Positions 38,708 to 47,911 of a stretch of 64,000 nucleotides of DNA are shown here, piece by piece. The stretch's first letter is position 1; the number at the start of each line of letters is the position of its first letter. A program made the translations under genes and the position numbers. Below the pieces are notes generated by a model. It saw only the letters and a list, made by a program, of their open reading frames with translations, made no database searches and had not been told where the DNA came from. Origin of the DNA: Buttiauxella agrestis ATCC 33320 (GTDB lineage Bacteria > Pseudomonadota > Gammaproteobacteria > Enterobacterales > Enterobacteriaceae); the NCBI RefSeq assembly GCF_000735355.1, contig NZ_JMPI01000006.1, forward strand, positions 1 to 64,000, written 5' to 3'.

Positions 38708-38723
38708 AGTTAAACGTTTGCTT
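38708..38723. promoter_or_regulatory. Candidate PurR operator 2 upstream of ghxP
   Basis: The half-palindrome AAACGTTTGC is kept, while the outer bases diverge from consensus. Weaker than site 1; it lies about 140 bases upstream of ghxP. Confidence 0.4.
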
Positions 38724-38860
38724 TTTTTGTGACGCCCTTTTTTGTCGCAAACGCAGCACAGGGATTTATTCGTCGTTTTTTAGAATATGAACGTTTAATT
38801 AGAAGCGGATTCCGCCACGCATACCGACTTAATCATAAAAATCTCAGGGGATTTTTCACT

Positions 38861-40210
38861 ATGTCTAATCATTCTCCGCGTGCAACCAGCGGCATCGACG
38901 CCTGGTTCAAAATATCTGCACGTGGCAGCACCGTTCGCCAGGAAGTTGTTGCGGGTTTAACGACCTTCCTCGCGATGGTGTACTCCGTGATCGTGGTACC
39001 GGGCATGCTCGGTAAAGCAGGTTTCCCTCCTGCGGCGGTCTTTGTGGCAACTTGTCTGGTCGCCGGTGTTGGCTCTCTGCTGATGGGCTTGTGGGCGAAT
39101 CTGCCGCTGGCCATTGGTTGCGCTATTTCACTGACGGCGTTCACCGCATTCAGCCTGGTGCTCGGCCAACACATCAGCGTTCCGGTTGCGTTAGGCGCCG
39201 TGTTCCTGATGGGTGTGCTGTTCACCATTATCTCCGCAACCGGTATTCGTAGCTGGATTTTGCGTAACTTACCGATGGGTGTTGCGCATGGCACCGGTAT
39301 CGGTATCGGCCTGTTCCTGCTGCTGATTGCAGCAAACGGTGTCGGTTTGGTTATCAAAAACCCACTGGACGGCTTGCCTGTTGCGCTTGGCCATTTCGCC
39401 AGCTTCCCGGTCATTATGTCTTTGATTGGCCTGGCGGTAATCATCGGTCTGGAAAAACTGAAAGTCCCTGGCGGCATTCTGCTGACCATCATCGGGATTT
39501 CTATTTTCGGCCTGATTTTCGATCCGACAGTGCATTTCTCCGGCATCTTCGCTATGCCTTCGCTGAAAGACGAAGCGGGTAATTCGCTGATTGGTAGCCT
39601 GGATATCATGGGCGCGCTGAACCCAGTGGTGTTGCCAAGCGTTCTGGCGTTGGTCATGACAGCGGTATTCGATGCAACCGGCACCATTCGCGCCGTTGCG
39701 GGCCAGGCAAATCTGCTGGATAAAGACGGCCAAATCATTGATGGCGGCAAAGCGCTGACCACCGACTCCCTCAGCTCCGTATTCTCGGGCCTGGTGGGTG
39801 CGGCTCCGGCGGCGGTTTACATCGAATCTGCGGCAGGTACGGCGGCGGGCGGTAAAACTGGCCTGACGGCAATCACCGTTGGCGTATTGTTCCTGCTGAT
39901 CCTGTTCCTTTCTCCGCTCTCTTATCTGGTTCCTGCTTATGCCACCGCTCCGGCGCTGATGTATGTGGGCTTACTGATGTTGAGCAACGTAGCAAAAATC
40001 GACTTCGCTGATTTCGTTGATGCTATGGCGGGCCTGATCACTGCGGTGTTCATTGTGCTGACCTGTAACATCGTTACCGGCATCATGATTGGTTTCGCCT
40101 CCCTGGTGATTGGCCGCATCGTATCGGGTGAGTGGCGTAAGCTGAACATCGGAACGGTGGTGATTGCGATCGCGCTTGTAGCCTTCTACGCAGGCGGCTG
40201 GGCCATTTAA
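38861..40210 (+). CDS. ghxP: Guanine/hypoxanthine permease GhxP (NCS2/AzgA family)
   Basis: 449-residue inner-membrane proton symporter for guanine and hypoxanthine (formerly YjcD), the same length as E. coli. The ATG at 38861 follows CAGGGGA; the longer frame from 38729 is rejected because [19 protein letters not shown] aligns with the E. coli start. Diagnostic blocks are [61 protein letters not shown] and [25 protein letters not shown]. About 13-14 membrane segments. PurR-like sites upstream suggest purine repression. Confidence 0.95.
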   Translation: MSNHSPRATSGIDAWFKISARGSTVRQEVVAGLTTFLAMVYSVIVVPGMLGKAGFPPAAVFVATCLVAGVGSLLMGLWANLPLAIGCAISLTAFTAFSLVLGQHISVPVALGAVFLMGVLFTIISATGIRSWILRNLPMGVAHGTGIGIGLFLLLIAANGVGLVIKNPLDGLPVALGHFASFPVIMSLIGLAVIIGLEKLKVPGGILLTIIGISIFGLIFDPTVHFSGIFAMPSLKDEAGNSLIGSLDIMGALNPVVLPSVLALVMTAVFDATGTIRAVAGQANLLDKDGQIIDGGKALTTDSLSSVFSGLVGAAPAAVYIESAAGTAAGGKTGLTAITVGVLFLLILFLSPLSYLVPAYATAPALMYVGLLMLSNVAKIDFADFVDAMAGLITAVFIVLTCNIVTGIMIGFASLVIGRIVSGEWRKLNIGTVVIAIALVAFYAGGWAI

Positions 40211-40221
40211 GCTATCGTTAT

Positions 40222-40298
40222 GTCGGATGACGCTATCGTTTATCCGACCTACGTAATGCAGCCCTTGTAGGGTGGATAAGCGTAAGCGTCATCCACCA
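40222..40298. repeat. REP pair (BIME) after ghxP
   Basis: Two REP-type palindromes in opposite orientation: 40222-40253 (GTCGGATGACGCTATCGT then TTATCCGACCTACG) and 40266-40298 (GGGTGGATAAGCG then TAAGCGTCATCCACC). They form a small BIME directly after the ghxP stop. Confidence 0.85.
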
Positions 40299-40384
40299 GT
40301 AATTCGGGTGGGGGAGTTCAAACTTTCCCGCCCTGCAAATCCTCCCAAAAACACCTCAAATCTTTTCCTGTTTCCTTCCGGTGA

Positions 40385-40508
40385 ACCCCTAAATAATTCG
40401 AGTTGCAGAAAGGCGACAAGACCGCAAGTCCCCAGGAGCATAGATAACTATGTGACTGGGGCGCGCGGATGCAGTCAACGCACCTGCAACTTGAAGTATG
40501 ACGGGGGT
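40385..40508. repeat. ERIC element 4 (ghxP-yjcE)
   Basis: 124 bp bounded by ACCCC / GGGGT, in reverse orientation to the others (CCCCAGGAGCATAGATAACTATG then TGACTGGGG at the core). It fills the gap between the REP pair and yjcE, so the promoter of yjcE has to be in or just after it. Confidence 0.88.
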
Positions 40509-40583
40509 AAAAAGTTGTTTTACTATTGGGTATAACAACATCCTGCAAAAAGGGTTTCACAAAACACCGCGACTAAGGAAAGC

Positions 40584-42230
40584 ATGGAAATCTTCTTTAC
40601 TATTCTCATCATGACCCTTGTGGTTTCGCTCTCTGGTGTGGCTACACGCATGCTGCCATTCCAGATCCCGCTCCCGTTAATGCAAATTGCGATTGGTGCA
40701 CTGCTCGCCTGGCCGCACTTTGGATTACACGTCGATTTCAACCCGGAACTGTTCCTGGTGCTGTTTATTCCGCCGCTGCTATTTGCCGATGGCTGGAAAA
40801 CGCCGACGCACGAATTCCTCAACCATGGGCGGGAAATTATCGGCCTTGCGCTGGTTCTGGTGCTGGTCACGGTGGTCGGTATTGGCTTCCTGATTTACTT
40901 CCTGGTGCCGGGCATTCCGCTCATTCCTGCGTTTGCGCTGGCGGCGGTGCTCTCGCCGACCGATGCCGTGGCACTTTCCGGCATTGTCGGAGAAGGGCGC
41001 ATACCGAAGAAAATCATGGGCATTTTGCAGGGCGAAGCGTTAATGAACGACGCATCCGGCCTGGTATCGCTGAAAATGGCGGTCGCGGTGGCCGTCGGCA
41101 CGATGGTGTTTACCGTCGGTGGCGCAACCGTTGAATTCTTCAAAGTGGCGATTGGCGGCCTGTTGGCGGGGATTGCCGTGAGCTGGCTGTATGGTAAATC
41201 ACTGCGCCTGATGAGCCGCTGGAGCGGCGACGAACCGGCCACGCAAATCCTGCTGTTGCTGTTGTTGCCATTTGCTTCTTATCTGATTGCCGAACATATC
41301 GGCGTTTCCGGTATCCTGGCCGCCGTTGCGGCAGGTATGACGATTACCCGTTCCGGCGTGTTACGCAGCGCACCACTGGCGATGCGCCTGCGTGCGAACA
41401 GCGTCTGGGCGATGCTCGAATTCGTGTTCAACGGCATGGTTTTCCTGATGCTGGGCCTGCAATTTCCGGGGATCCTGAAAACCTCTGTCGCGGCTGCGAA
41501 TGCCGATCCGAACGTTGAATTATGGATGCTGTTTGTTGATGTCGGGCTAATCTATTTCGCGCTGATCGGCGTGCGTTTCTTATGGCTGTGGACCATGAAA
41601 CGCATCAGCCTGCGCTTTATGAAAAAGCGCCCGCTGGAGTTCGGCAGCTACTCAACTCGCGAGCTTTGCATTGCGTCATTTGCCGGTGTGCGAGGGGCGA
41701 TTACGCTTGCGGGTGTGCTCTCGATTCCGCTGCTGTTGGGCGACGGTACGCCATTCCCGGCGCGTTACGAGCTTATCTTCCTCGCGGCGGGGGTGATTCT
41801 GTTCTCGTTATTTGTGGGCGTTATCATGCTGCCGATTTTATTACGTAACGTGGAAGTTCCCGATAAATCAATGGCACGCCAGGAAGAACGTATCGCCAGG
41901 GCCGCCACGGCAGAAGTCGCGATTACCGCCATTGAGAAAATGGAAGAGCGTCTGCAAGCCGATGTGAATGAAAACATCGACGATCAGCTGCTAAAAGAGG
42001 TGAGTTCGCGGGTTATCGGGAACTTGCGCCGCCGGGCTGACGGGCGTAACGATGTGGAAAGCAGCGAGCTGGAAGAAAATCTTGAGCGACGCTTCCGCCT
42101 GGCGGCATTACGTTCCGAACGCGCCGAGCTGTACCATTTACGCGCCACGCAGAAAATCAGCAACGAAACGCTGATGAAACTGCTGCACGATCTCGATTTG
42201 CTCGAAGCGTTGCTGGTCGAGCAGCAGTAA
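40584..42230 (+). CDS. yjcE: CPA1 family monovalent cation:proton antiporter YjcE
   Basis: 548-residue inner-membrane Na+/H+ exchanger (549 in E. coli). About twelve hydrophobic helices in the first 420 residues, including the ion-binding LSPTDAVALSGIV with Asp and the GEALMNDASGLVSLKMAVAV segment with the conserved Asn-Asp. A further arginine block is ASFAGVRGAITLAGVLSIPL. A charged cytoplasmic helical tail follows (residues 430-548, EERIARAATAEVAITAIEKMEERLQ). An ERIC element precedes it and a palindromic repeat follows. Confidence 0.94.
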   Translation: MEIFFTILIMTLVVSLSGVATRMLPFQIPLPLMQIAIGALLAWPHFGLHVDFNPELFLVLFIPPLLFADGWKTPTHEFLNHGREIIGLALVLVLVTVVGIGFLIYFLVPGIPLIPAFALAAVLSPTDAVALSGIVGEGRIPKKIMGILQGEALMNDASGLVSLKMAVAVAVGTMVFTVGGATVEFFKVAIGGLLAGIAVSWLYGKSLRLMSRWSGDEPATQILLLLLLPFASYLIAEHIGVSGILAAVAAGMTITRSGVLRSAPLAMRLRANSVWAMLEFVFNGMVFLMLGLQFPGILKTSVAAANADPNVELWMLFVDVGLIYFALIGVRFLWLWTMKRISLRFMKKRPLEFGSYSTRELCIASFAGVRGAITLAGVLSIPLLLGDGTPFPARYELIFLAAGVILFSLFVGVIMLPILLRNVEVPDKSMARQEERIARAATAEVAITAIEKMEERLQADVNENIDDQLLKEVSSRVIGNLRRRADGRNDVESSELEENLERRFRLAALRSERAELYHLRATQKISNETLMKLLHDLDLLEALLVEQQ

Positions 42231-42240
42231 GCGGCGATTC

Positions 42241-42278
42241 CTCTCCCTCTCCTGGGGGAGAGGGTCGGGGTGAGGGCA
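42241..42278. repeat. CCCTCTCC/GGAGAGGG palindromic repeat, copy A
   Basis: Stem CCCTCTCC / GGAGAGGG with loop TGGG and the tail GTCGGGGTGAGGGC. The same repeat type occurs twice near 47.8 kb. It lies between the convergent yjcE and LysR genes, where it can act as a transcription end. Confidence 0.8.
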
Positions 42279-42280
42279 AA

Positions 42281-43168
42281 CTAATCCACTACCGGCCAAA
42301 ACTCCTTACAGCACGCAATCCACGCCTGTGCACTCTGGGAAATATAAACTCCTTCACGCCAAATCATTGCCAGTTGCCAGGTTAAATCGCTATTTAACGG
42401 CAGCCACATCAGCGTGTTTTTATCCAGCTTCTGGCAAATAGTTTCCGGCAAGATGGCGATCCCCACGCCTGCCTGCACCATCGCAGCGAGGAAATCCCAT
42501 TGCCCGCTGCGCACCGCAATGCGCGGTGTAAAACCGTGTTCGTGGAACAACTGAATGAGCTGGCGGCTCAGGGCGAAATCTTCGTTATAGATAAGCAGGG
42601 GATGTGCGGCGAGTTCTATCGGGTCGATACTTTCGCGCTTCATCCACGGGCCGGAACGCGGAACCAGAACGCACAAGGGATTGTGCAGCAGAGGGAGCGA
42701 GGAGAACGTGTGTTCGTCATCAACGGGAAGTGCGGTCATGGCTAAATCCAGCTCGCCATTGAGCACGGCTTGTTGCACCGTCAAACCGCCAAATTCGGAA
42801 ATCTTCAGCTCGACGCCGGGGTAGCGCTGGCGATACAGGCTAATCGGCCCGGCCATCAACATTCCCACCATGGGCGGAATACCGAGGCGCAGCACGCCTT
42901 TGTTCAGATGGTTAATATCGCCAAGTTCGGCTTCTAACTGACGAAACTCCGCCAGGATCGCCAAACCGCGCTGATAAACCACTTCGCCAGTATCCGTCAT
43001 CAAGAGCTTGCGGCCATCACGAATCAGTAACGTACAACCCAGTTCATCTTCGAGATTGCGCAGCATCTTGCTGATGGTCGGCTGAGTCACGAACATCTTC
43101 TGGGCAGCGCGAGTAAAACTTTGCTGGCGAACCACTTCAACAAAATAACGCAGCGTCCGGATGTCCAT
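42281..43168 (-). CDS. LysR family regulator of the cidAB-like genes (CidR type)
   Basis: 295 residues. The LysR helix-turn-helix is MDIRTLRYFVEVVRQQSFTRAAQKMFVTQPTISKMLRNLEDELG, followed by an effector domain with GVLRLGIPPMVGML and LAMTALPVDDEH. It is divergent from a cidA/lrgB-type pair across 103 bases, the standard CidR-CidAB layout known from Bacillus and Staphylococcus, where the regulator responds to acetate or pyruvate overflow. The gap has an inverted TGATA (43193-43197) / TATCA (43213-43217) that could be the LysR site. Function here is inferred from context. Confidence 0.85.
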   Translation of the reverse strand: MDIRTLRYFVEVVRQQSFTRAAQKMFVTQPTISKMLRNLEDELGCTLLIRDGRKLLMTDTGEVVYQRGLAILAEFRQLEAELGDINHLNKGVLRLGIPPMVGMLMAGPISLYRQRYPGVELKISEFGGLTVQQAVLNGELDLAMTALPVDDEHTFSSLPLLHNPLCVLVPRSGPWMKRESIDPIELAAHPLLIYNEDFALSRQLIQLFHEHGFTPRIAVRSGQWDFLAAMVQAGVGIAILPETICQKLDKNTLMWLPLNSDLTWQLAMIWREGVYISQSAQAWIACCKEFWPVVD

Positions 43169-43271
43169 AACTATTCCTGTTGACTATACCTTTGATAATT
43201 TTAATTCATTTCTATCATTGAAGTGAGCTAACTATAATCGCTACCTCACATTTCTTTGGAGTGCCACTCTC

Positions 43272-43697
43272 ATGGCCGTGGCGTTACGTGGTTTTACGCC
43301 TGTTCTTTTTCGCCGCATTCAGGTGCCGGTGCAAGTCGCGTTATATGCAGGGTTGTTTATTTTCGCCCAACAGCTGGTTGACTGGTGGCATTTGCCGCTG
43401 CCTGCAAACCTGGTCGGAATGCTGCTGTTACTGGCGCTGATTGTTTGCCGCGTGGTGCCGTTGAAATGGGTGCGAGCCGGTTCCCGCTGGTTACTGGCAG
43501 AGATGCTGCTGTTCTTCGTGCCAGCCGTGGTTGCGGTGGTAAATTACGCCGAATTACTGATGGTCGATGGCTGGCGTATCTTCCTGGTTATCGCCATTAG
43601 TACCTTGCTGGTACTGAGCACCACCGCCCTGGTAGTGGATAAAGTCTACCGTTACGAACTGGCGCGTATTGCCCGCAGGCAGGCGAGTGGTGAGTAA
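43272..43697 (+). CDS. CidA/LrgA family holin-like membrane protein
   Basis: 141-residue protein with four hydrophobic helices (VALYAGLFIFAQQLVDWW, LPANLVGMLLLLALIVCRVV, LLAEMLLFFVPAVVAVVNY, IFLVIAISTLLVLSTTALVV). The motif LPANLVGMLLL is the CidA/LrgA family hallmark. It overlaps the following lrgB-type gene by 8 bases. E. coli YohJ is a relative at a different locus. In Gram-positive bacteria such proteins move pyruvate or affect autolysis; the role here is not known. Confidence 0.88.
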   Translation: MAVALRGFTPVLFRRIQVPVQVALYAGLFIFAQQLVDWWHLPLPANLVGMLLLLALIVCRVVPLKWVRAGSRWLLAEMLLFFVPAVVAVVNYAELLMVDGWRIFLVIAISTLLVLSTTALVVDKVYRYELARIARRQASGE

Positions 43698-44379
43698 TTT
43701 CCAGTTAAGTATTCTCTGCCTGGTTGTCACGCTTGGCCTGTATTTTGCCAATAAAAAACTCTATCGCCGCTTTCGCAAATTGCCGTTAATGCCTTTGGTG
43801 TTAACGCCGATTTTGCTTGTGGCGATACTGATTTTTGGTCATATCTCTTATCAAAATTATATGGGTGAAGCGCACTGGCTGCTGTGGTTACTTGGCCCGG
43901 CGACCATCGCCTTTGCGGTACCGGTGTATGACAACCTGAATGTAATTAAGCGCCACTGGATGTCACTCTCCGCAGGGGTTATCACGGCGACGGTGGTGGC
44001 AGTCACCAGCTCGGTTTGGCTGGCACGTTTGTTTACCTTATCAGATGAAATTCAGCGCAGCCTGGCGGTGCGTTCTATTACCACGCCATTTGCGCTCGCC
44101 GCGGCCAAACCGCTCGGTGGGCAGCCGGAGCTGGTGGCGTTATTTGTCGTCGTGACGGGGGTATTTGGCATGGCAGTGGGCGATGTGCTGTTCTTGCGCC
44201 TCGCTATCCGTGAAGGAATGGCAAAAGGCGCGGGTTTTGGTGCCGCTTCGCACGGCGCAGGCACCGCACGTTCCTACGAGCTAGGCCCGCAGGAAGGTGT
44301 GGTCGCCAGTCTGGTGATGATGTTTTCCGGCGTCGTCATGGTGTTGATTGCGCCATTGGTGGGTTGGCTCATGTTTTGA
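43690..44379 (+). CDS. CidB/LrgB family membrane protein
   Basis: 229 residues from GTG at 43690 (a second GTG at 43687 is possible), overlapping the cidA-like gene, which indicates coupled translation. The LrgB hallmarks are GPATIAFAVPVYDNLNVIKRHW, SITTPFALAAAKPLGGQPELVALFVVVTGVFGMAVGD and GAASHGAGTARSYELGPQEGVVASLVMMFSG. About seven helices. The stop directly abuts the stop of the convergent Gfo/Idh gene with no spacer, so no terminator separates them. Confidence 0.88.
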   Translation: MSNFQLSILCLVVTLGLYFANKKLYRRFRKLPLMPLVLTPILLVAILIFGHISYQNYMGEAHWLLWLLGPATIAFAVPVYDNLNVIKRHWMSLSAGVITATVVAVTSSVWLARLFTLSDEIQRSLAVRSITTPFALAAAKPLGGQPELVALFVVVTGVFGMAVGDVLFLRLAIREGMAKGAGFGAASHGAGTARSYELGPQEGVVASLVMMFSGVVMVLIAPLVGWLMF

Positions 44380-45672
44380 TTACTTTTTTAACCGCGACAC
44401 CAGTTCAAACTCCTTAAACTGCACCGGACGCTGCTGCTGCATCGAAATATTCCCGGCGATTCCGGTCAGAATCGACATCGCTCCGGCGCGGTGATCGGCG
44501 GCTCGCTTCAGCGGGTCGTTGCCCGGCTCGCCAAATAAATCAGCCAGCATCGCGTTATCGCCTCCGCCATGGCCGCCTGCACCAATATTGAAATCGGCTT
44601 TATACGGCGCGGCAAACATCGGGAACACGGTGATATCGCAGCTTTCGAGGCTACCTTCGTTTTCGCGATCGCCACCGGCATTCACATACGACATCTCCAC
44701 CAGTTTCATTTCAAGCCGCCCACGACTGCCGTTGAACACCACATTCAGCCCTTCCCACGGCAAATACGCATTTAGCGAGTAAGTCATCTGCACCTGGTTT
44801 TGGTATTTCACCAGCACCGATAGCGTGTCTTCGATAGTGATGCCGTCGCTAAAAACGCTCTGATCGCGGTAATAGTTATCTTCGTGTTCCGCATCCAGAT
44901 ACAGCGCTTTGAGCTGTTCGTTCTCTTCCATGTGCAACGCGAACGGGTCATCTTTTGCGGCATCGAAACCGTGCGCGCGTGGGTAAAACTGCGAGACGCA
45001 TCGCATCTGCGCATTCTCTTTGCCATAAAAACGCAGCCCACCTTCCGCATAAACGCGTTCCGGATAACTGTCTAACCAGAAGTTCATCAGGTCGAAATGG
45101 TGAGTGGATTTATGTACCAGCAGGCCGCCGCTGTTGCGTTTCTCGCGGTGCCAGCGACGGAAGTAATCCGCGCCGTGCTCGGTATTGAGCAGCCATTCGA
45201 AATGCACTGAAAACACCTCGCCAATGGTGTCGTTCATTAGCAATTCACGGATTTTGCTGTGATGGGGTGCGTAACGGTAATTAAAGGCGACACGCACCTG
45301 ACGACCGGTTTCTTCAATGGCATCGAGAATGCGCAGCGCACGCTTTTCATCAATGGTCATCGGTTTTTCGGTAATCACGTCGCAACCGGCATGCAGCGCC
45401 CGCACAATGTACTCGTCGTGCGTGCGGTCCATGGTGGTGACGATGACAATATCCGGGCGTGTTTCATGAATCATGGTGTCGAAATCTGCCGCTTTCCAGG
45501 TTGATGCCGGAGCGGCACCCGCCTGACTCAAAAGCGTATTGGCATAATTCATTCGCGTCTGGTTGGTGTCGCAAAATGCGACCAGTTGCGCGTTATCTTT
45601 CCATTTACCGCTAATGGCTTCGATATATAACCCGGCACGTCCGCCGGTTCCTACCAGGGCATACTTTTTCAT
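44380..45672 (-). CDS. Gfo/Idh/MocA family oxidoreductase
   Basis: 430 residues. The start at 45672 follows GAGG and gives MKKYALVGTGGRAGLYIEAISGKW, a clean N-terminal Rossmann motif; the frame opening at 45702 is less likely. The catalytic motif EKP is in GCDVITEKPMTIDEKRA, and the C-terminal domain has GGLLVHKSTHHFDLMNFW with a His pair typical for sugar-dehydrogenase or glycosidase-like members. It is NAD(P)-dependent, acting on an unknown sugar or cyclitol. It follows actP on the same strand after a terminator-like hairpin and 134 bases, so it is probably a separate unit. Confidence 0.85.
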   Translation of the reverse strand: MKKYALVGTGGRAGLYIEAISGKWKDNAQLVAFCDTNQTRMNYANTLLSQAGAAPASTWKAADFDTMIHETRPDIVIVTTMDRTHDEYIVRALHAGCDVITEKPMTIDEKRALRILDAIEETGRQVRVAFNYRYAPHHSKIRELLMNDTIGEVFSVHFEWLLNTEHGADYFRRWHREKRNSGGLLVHKSTHHFDLMNFWLDSYPERVYAEGGLRFYGKENAQMRCVSQFYPRAHGFDAAKDDPFALHMEENEQLKALYLDAEHEDNYYRDQSVFSDGITIEDTLSVLVKYQNQVQMTYSLNAYLPWEGLNVVFNGSRGRLEMKLVEMSYVNAGGDRENEGSLESCDITVFPMFAAPYKADFNIGAGGHGGGDNAMLADLFGEPGNDPLKRAADHRAGAMSILTGIAGNISMQQQRPVQFKEFELVSRLKK

Positions 45673-45770
45673 CCAGTCCTCGCCAGTTATTAAATAAAAC
45701 ATCGTTTCATTTATGAGCTACTGTAGCCCTCTGGAGCGGGATTGAAATGCTGGAAAGGCGAAAATGTGAT

Positions 45771-45792
45771 CCCCGGCTCGAACGAACCGGGG
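45771..45792 (-). terminator. actP terminator
   Basis: CCCCGG / CCGGGG arms with an inner TCG / CGA pair. On the minus strand it is followed by ATCACATTTTCGCC, 15 bases after the actP stop. Confidence 0.6.
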
Positions 45793-45806
45793 AGAGTTAA
45801 TGCTAA

Positions 45807-47465
45807 TTAATGCGCACGACCTTGTTCAATGCCGATCCCGGTCTGGGAACGGATGAACTGTGCACGGAATTTCTCACGTTCGAGATTGCCTTCCGGGCTG
45901 TTATCAGTCGCTGAGAATACCCAAATACCGACGAACGCCACCAGAATCGAGAACAGTGCCGGGTATTCGTACGGGAAGATTGCCGTTGCGTGGCCCAGAA
46001 CCTGCACCCAAACCGTTGGGCCGAGGATCATCAGGATCACCGCTGTCAGCAAGCCAAGCCAGCCGCCAATCATCGCGCCACGCGTGGTCAGTTTCGACCA
46101 GTACATCGAGAGCAGAATAATTGGGAAGTTACAGCTCGCCGCAATCGAGAACGCCAGGCCGACCATGAAGGCGATGTTTTGTTTCTCGAACAAAATCCCC
46201 AGCAAGATAGCCACCACGCCCAGCACCAGAACGGTGATTTTGGACACTCTCAGCTCGTCACGTTCAGAAGCCCCTTTGCGGAACACGTTGGCGTAAAGGT
46301 CGTGCGAAACCGCAGACGCACCCGCCAACGTTAAACCGGCAACCACCGCAAGGATGGTGGCAAAGGCAACTGCCGAGATAAAGCCTAAGAACAAGCTGCC
46401 GCCTACCGCATCCGCGAGGTGAACCGCCGCCATGTTGTTGCCGCCAATCAACGCCCCTGCGGCATCTTTAAAGGCGGGGTTTGCACCGACCAACATGATG
46501 GCACCAAAGCCGATGATAAAGGTCAGGATGTAGAAATAACCCATGAAACCGGTAGCGTAGAGCACGCTTTTACGCGCTTCGCGAGCATCGCTGACCGTGA
46601 AGAAACGCATCAGAATGTGCGGCAAGCCCGCGGTACCAAACATCAAACCTAATCCCAGCGACAGCGCCGATATCGGGTCTTTCACCAGCCCGCCCGGACT
46701 CATGATTGCCACCCCTTTCGGGTGCACGGCAATCGCTTCGGCGAACAAATTGTTGAAGCTAAAGCCGACGTGTTTCATCACCATAAAGGCCATGAAACTT
46801 GCGCCGAACAGCAGCAATACGGCTTTAATGATTTGTACCCAGGTGGTGGCTAACATGCCGCCGAACAGGACGTACATCACCATCAACACGCCGACCAGCA
46901 CCACCGCGACGTGGTAGTTCAGGCCAAACAGCAGCTCGATAAGTTTGCCTGCGCCAACCATCTGAGCAATCAGATACAGGGCGACAACCACCAGAGAACC
47001 GCAGGCTGAAAGAATACGGATTGGCCCTTGTTTTAAGCGATAAGAAGCGACGTCGGCAAAGGTGTATTTGCCGAGGTTTCGTAAGCGTTCGGCAATCAGG
47101 AACAGGATAATCGGCCAGCCGACCAAAAAGCCCAGGGAGTAAATCAGGCCGTCATAGCCGGAGGTAAACACCAGCGCCGAAATACCGAGGAACGATGCGG
47201 CAGACATATAGTCGCCCGCAATCGCCAGGCCATTCTGAAAGCCGGTAATATTGCCGCCCGCAGTGTAATAATCGCTACGGGTACGGGTGCGTTTCGAGGC
47301 CCAATAAGTGATGCCCAGGGTGAACGCGACGAACACAATAAACATGATAATCGCCTGCCAGTTGGTAGGCTGGCGCTGCACAGCCCCCGTAATGGCATCC
47401 GCGGCAAACGCAGAGGCTGGCAGGCTTAACAGCGGTGCGGCAGCAAGGCCGAGAAGACGTTTCAT
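45807..47465 (-). CDS. actP: Acetate/glycolate:cation symporter ActP
   Basis: 552-residue member of the sodium:solute symporter family that scavenges acetate (549 in E. coli). It has an N-terminal hydrophobic leader ([27 protein letters not shown]), then thirteen or so helices with the SSS family blocks [34 protein letters not shown] and [24 protein letters not shown]. It overlaps yjcH by four bases (ATGA) and belongs to the acs-yjcH-actP operon. The N-terminal start and order match E. coli. Confidence 0.96.
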   Translation of the reverse strand: MKRLLGLAAAPLLSLPASAFAADAITGAVQRQPTNWQAIIMFIVFVAFTLGITYWASKRTRTRSDYYTAGGNITGFQNGLAIAGDYMSAASFLGISALVFTSGYDGLIYSLGFLVGWPIILFLIAERLRNLGKYTFADVASYRLKQGPIRILSACGSLVVVALYLIAQMVGAGKLIELLFGLNYHVAVVLVGVLMVMYVLFGGMLATTWVQIIKAVLLLFGASFMAFMVMKHVGFSFNNLFAEAIAVHPKGVAIMSPGGLVKDPISALSLGLGLMFGTAGLPHILMRFFTVSDAREARKSVLYATGFMGYFYILTFIIGFGAIMLVGANPAFKDAAGALIGGNNMAAVHLADAVGGSLFLGFISAVAFATILAVVAGLTLAGASAVSHDLYANVFRKGASERDELRVSKITVLVLGVVAILLGILFEKQNIAFMVGLAFSIAASCNFPIILLSMYWSKLTTRGAMIGGWLGLLTAVILMILGPTVWVQVLGHATAIFPYEYPALFSILVAFVGIWVFSATDNSPEGNLEREKFRAQFIRSQTGIGIEQGRAH

Positions 47466-47776
47466 GATACCTTCACCTCGCGCAGCACAGCGTTATTCAG
47501 ACGGTCAAATTCACCGTTCGCCCGCCAGACATAAACGCCCGTGAGGAAGAATGAAATCAGAATCACGCCGACGCCAATCGGAATGCCGCGTGTGACGGTG
47601 GTGCCTTCGTGCAAAGGCGTACCCAACCAGCCGGGAGCAAAGGCAATGAGCAGGATAAAGCTGATATAAATCACCAGCATGATGATGGACAAAATGGTGG
47701 CAAACCGTTGCCGTTTAGCGACTAACTCCCTGAAATGCGCACTGTCTTCTATCCGCTGATAAAGTTGATCACTCAT
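47462..47776 (-). CDS. yjcH: DUF485 inner membrane protein YjcH
   Basis: 104 residues from the ATG at 47776, the E. coli length; the in-frame codon just before is GTG and is not preferred. Two hydrophobic helices ([49 protein letters not shown]) define the DUF485 family, always encoded with ActP-type symporters and presumed an accessory subunit. A palindromic repeat pair separates it from acs, and its stop overlaps the actP start. Confidence 0.94.
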   Translation of the reverse strand: MSDQLYQRIEDSAHFRELVAKRQRFATILSIIMLVIYISFILLIAFAPGWLGTPLHEGTTVTRGIPIGVGVILISFFLTGVYVWRANGEFDRLNNAVLREVKVS

Positions 47777-47821
47777 CACAGATCTCTCCAGAGGTAAGGG
47801 GGTGGTTTTATTTTTTTGGCT

Positions 47822-47903
47822 CCTTCTCCTGAGGGAGAAGGTTGGGATGAGGGCATATCACCATGAAACAACCCTCACCCAGCCCTCTCCCTGAGGGAGA
47901 GGG
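47822..47903. repeat. Inverted pair of CCCTCTCC-type palindromes (copies B and C) in the acs-yjcH gap
   Basis: Copy B (stem CCTTCTCC 47822-47829 / GGAGAAGG 47834-47841, tail TTGGGATGAGGGC) and copy C (stem CCCTCTCC 47883-47890 / GGAGAGGG 47896-47903) face each other through GAGGGC ... CCCTCACCC. This is a BIME-like arrangement inside the operon, and it can fold as one long hairpin in the mRNA. Confidence 0.82.
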
Positions 47904-47911
47904 GGAAAAGA

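Larger units (their letters stand above)
38483..38860. other. ghxP upstream region
   Basis: 378 bases without a credible gene. Two PurR-like sequences are described separately. The rest is AT-rich towards ghxP (TTTTTTTGTGACGCCC) and holds the promoter by inference, though no clear -35/-10 pair stands out. Confidence 0.5.
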
